From the NCBI GenBank assembly GCA_011046175.1, contig DSBB01000269.1:1-5641 (forward strand): a DNA stretch of 5,641 nt, in the 5' to 3' direction. The DNA comes from Candidatus Hydrogenedentota bacterium (GTDB lineage Bacteria; Hydrogenedentota; Hydrogenedentia; Hydrogenedentales; CAITNO01). The notes under the pieces were generated by a model. The model saw nothing but the letters and a program-made list of their open reading frames with translations, did not search any database and was not told where the DNA came from. Positions 5,336 to 5,641 of the stretch are shown here, piece after piece. Within the stretch, counting starts at the first letter, position 1. Every line of letters starts with the position of its first letter. The translations under genes were made by a program, and so were the position numbers.

Positions 5336-5641
5336 TCATTGCCGTTGCAGCAGCGGCTCGATCCGGCCCGGATCAGGATGTGTGCATTCGTCAAAGGCGC
5401 GCCCGAGGGTATAGTCGGAAATGTCAACAAAAACAGCGCCCTTTTCCGCAGACTCATAACCTGCCATCAACACGGCAAGCGTGTCCCATGCCAGCATCAG
5501 GCCGGACTGGGGGTGTCGGTCGCTTTCCAGTACGCAGTTTACCGCATCATCCATTTCGTTGACGTAGCCGTGGGCATGGAACTGCCGCGGACAGGGAAAC
5601 GCCGTTCCCTGCGCCGTGGGCAGCTTCTCGCGCAACAGCAC
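5336..5641 (-). CDS. Gfo/Idh/MocA family oxidoreductase, C-terminal end (5' end outside window)
   Basis: Partial gene: the frame is open to the window edge and ends at TGA 5336-5338, giving the last 101 residues. The family comprises NAD(P)-dependent dehydrogenases acting mainly on sugars, inositols and related polyols: an N-terminal Rossmann domain and a C-terminal alpha/beta domain. Only the end of the latter is visible. The signature is VNEMDDAVNCVLESDRHP, then SGLMLAWDTLAVLMAGYESAEKGAVFVDIS. It matches the common ending in which an acidic-x(2)-AxxxAI/VxxG/S-x-P stretch is followed by a helix LxxLxVxxAxYxSAxxGxxVxL. The NAD-binding GxGxxG and the EKP catalytic motif are upstream, so the substrate cannot be told. 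Full members have about 330-450 residues. The GTG at the window edge is not a start. A weak terminator follows, so it is probably a separate unit from ftsK. Confidence 0.75.
   Translation of the reverse strand: MLLREKLPTAQGTAFPCPRQFHAHGYVNEMDDAVNCVLESDRHPQSGLMLAWDTLAVLMAGYESAEKGAVFVDISDYTLGRAFDECTHPDPGRIEPLLQRQ

Noticed and set aside
5155..5457. Minus-strand open frame of 100 codons between the oxidoreductase gene and ftsK
   Set aside because: Overlaps the oxidoreductase 3' end in another frame, runs through the terminator poly-T, is Cys/Arg-rich and matches no family.
5230..5562. Plus-strand open frame of 110 codons downstream of the promoter-like site at 5136
   Set aside because: Considered as the target of that promoter, but it is Arg/Pro/Gln-rich, lacks a good ribosome binding site and overlaps the oxidoreductase gene antisense.
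1..5641. CRISPR arrays, tRNA or rRNA genes, insertion sequences, attachment sites
   Set aside because: No regularly spaced repeats, cloverleaf-like segments, rRNA stretches, transposase motifs or terminal inverted repeats were seen on either strand.

Overview
This window looks like ordinary bacterial chromosome from a moderately GC-rich, probably Gram-negative organism. It carries cell-division and cell-shape genes (FtsK, a RodZ-like protein) beside the 3' end of a glutamine synthetase adenylyltransferase gene, a DapA/NanA-family aldolase and the end of a Gfo/Idh/MocA-type oxidoreductase. A gene set rich in sugar-type aldolases and Gfo/Idh/MocA enzymes is common in the Planctomycetes/Verrucomicrobia/Lentisphaerae neighbourhood and in related uncultured lineages. 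That placement is only an inference, because no rRNA or other decisive marker is present.

Layout: bases 1-555 (+) hold the last 184 codons of glnE. After a 72-base convergent gap, everything else reads on the minus strand. In transcription order (right to left) this is: the 3' end of a Gfo/Idh/MocA oxidoreductase (5641-5336); an AT-rich intergenic region (5335-5075) with a weak intrinsic terminator and a credible promoter; ftsK with a GTG start (5074-2369); a rodZ-like gene overlapping the ftsK stop by 4 bases (2372-1884); a 77-codon gene (1818-1585) that appears to be an internally deleted sugar-phosphate nucleotidyltransferase; and a DapA-family aldolase/lyase (1527-628).

Functionally, ftsK and rodZ form a division/shape pair that is probably translationally coupled. 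The two downstream genes have their own good ribosome binding sites and short spacers, so they may be read from the same transcript, but they have no clear link to division. A nucleotidyltransferase next to a NanA/DapA-family aldolase would fit a nucleotide-sugar or cell-surface theme, which is a weak inference.

The most notable observation is the 77-codon gene. It joins the start of a nucleotidyltransferase (the AIVLAAGMG loop) directly to the end of a left-handed beta-helix domain, in frame and behind a good ribosome binding site. I see no CRISPR array, tRNA, rRNA, insertion sequence or phage module, and no convincing new multi-gene system.
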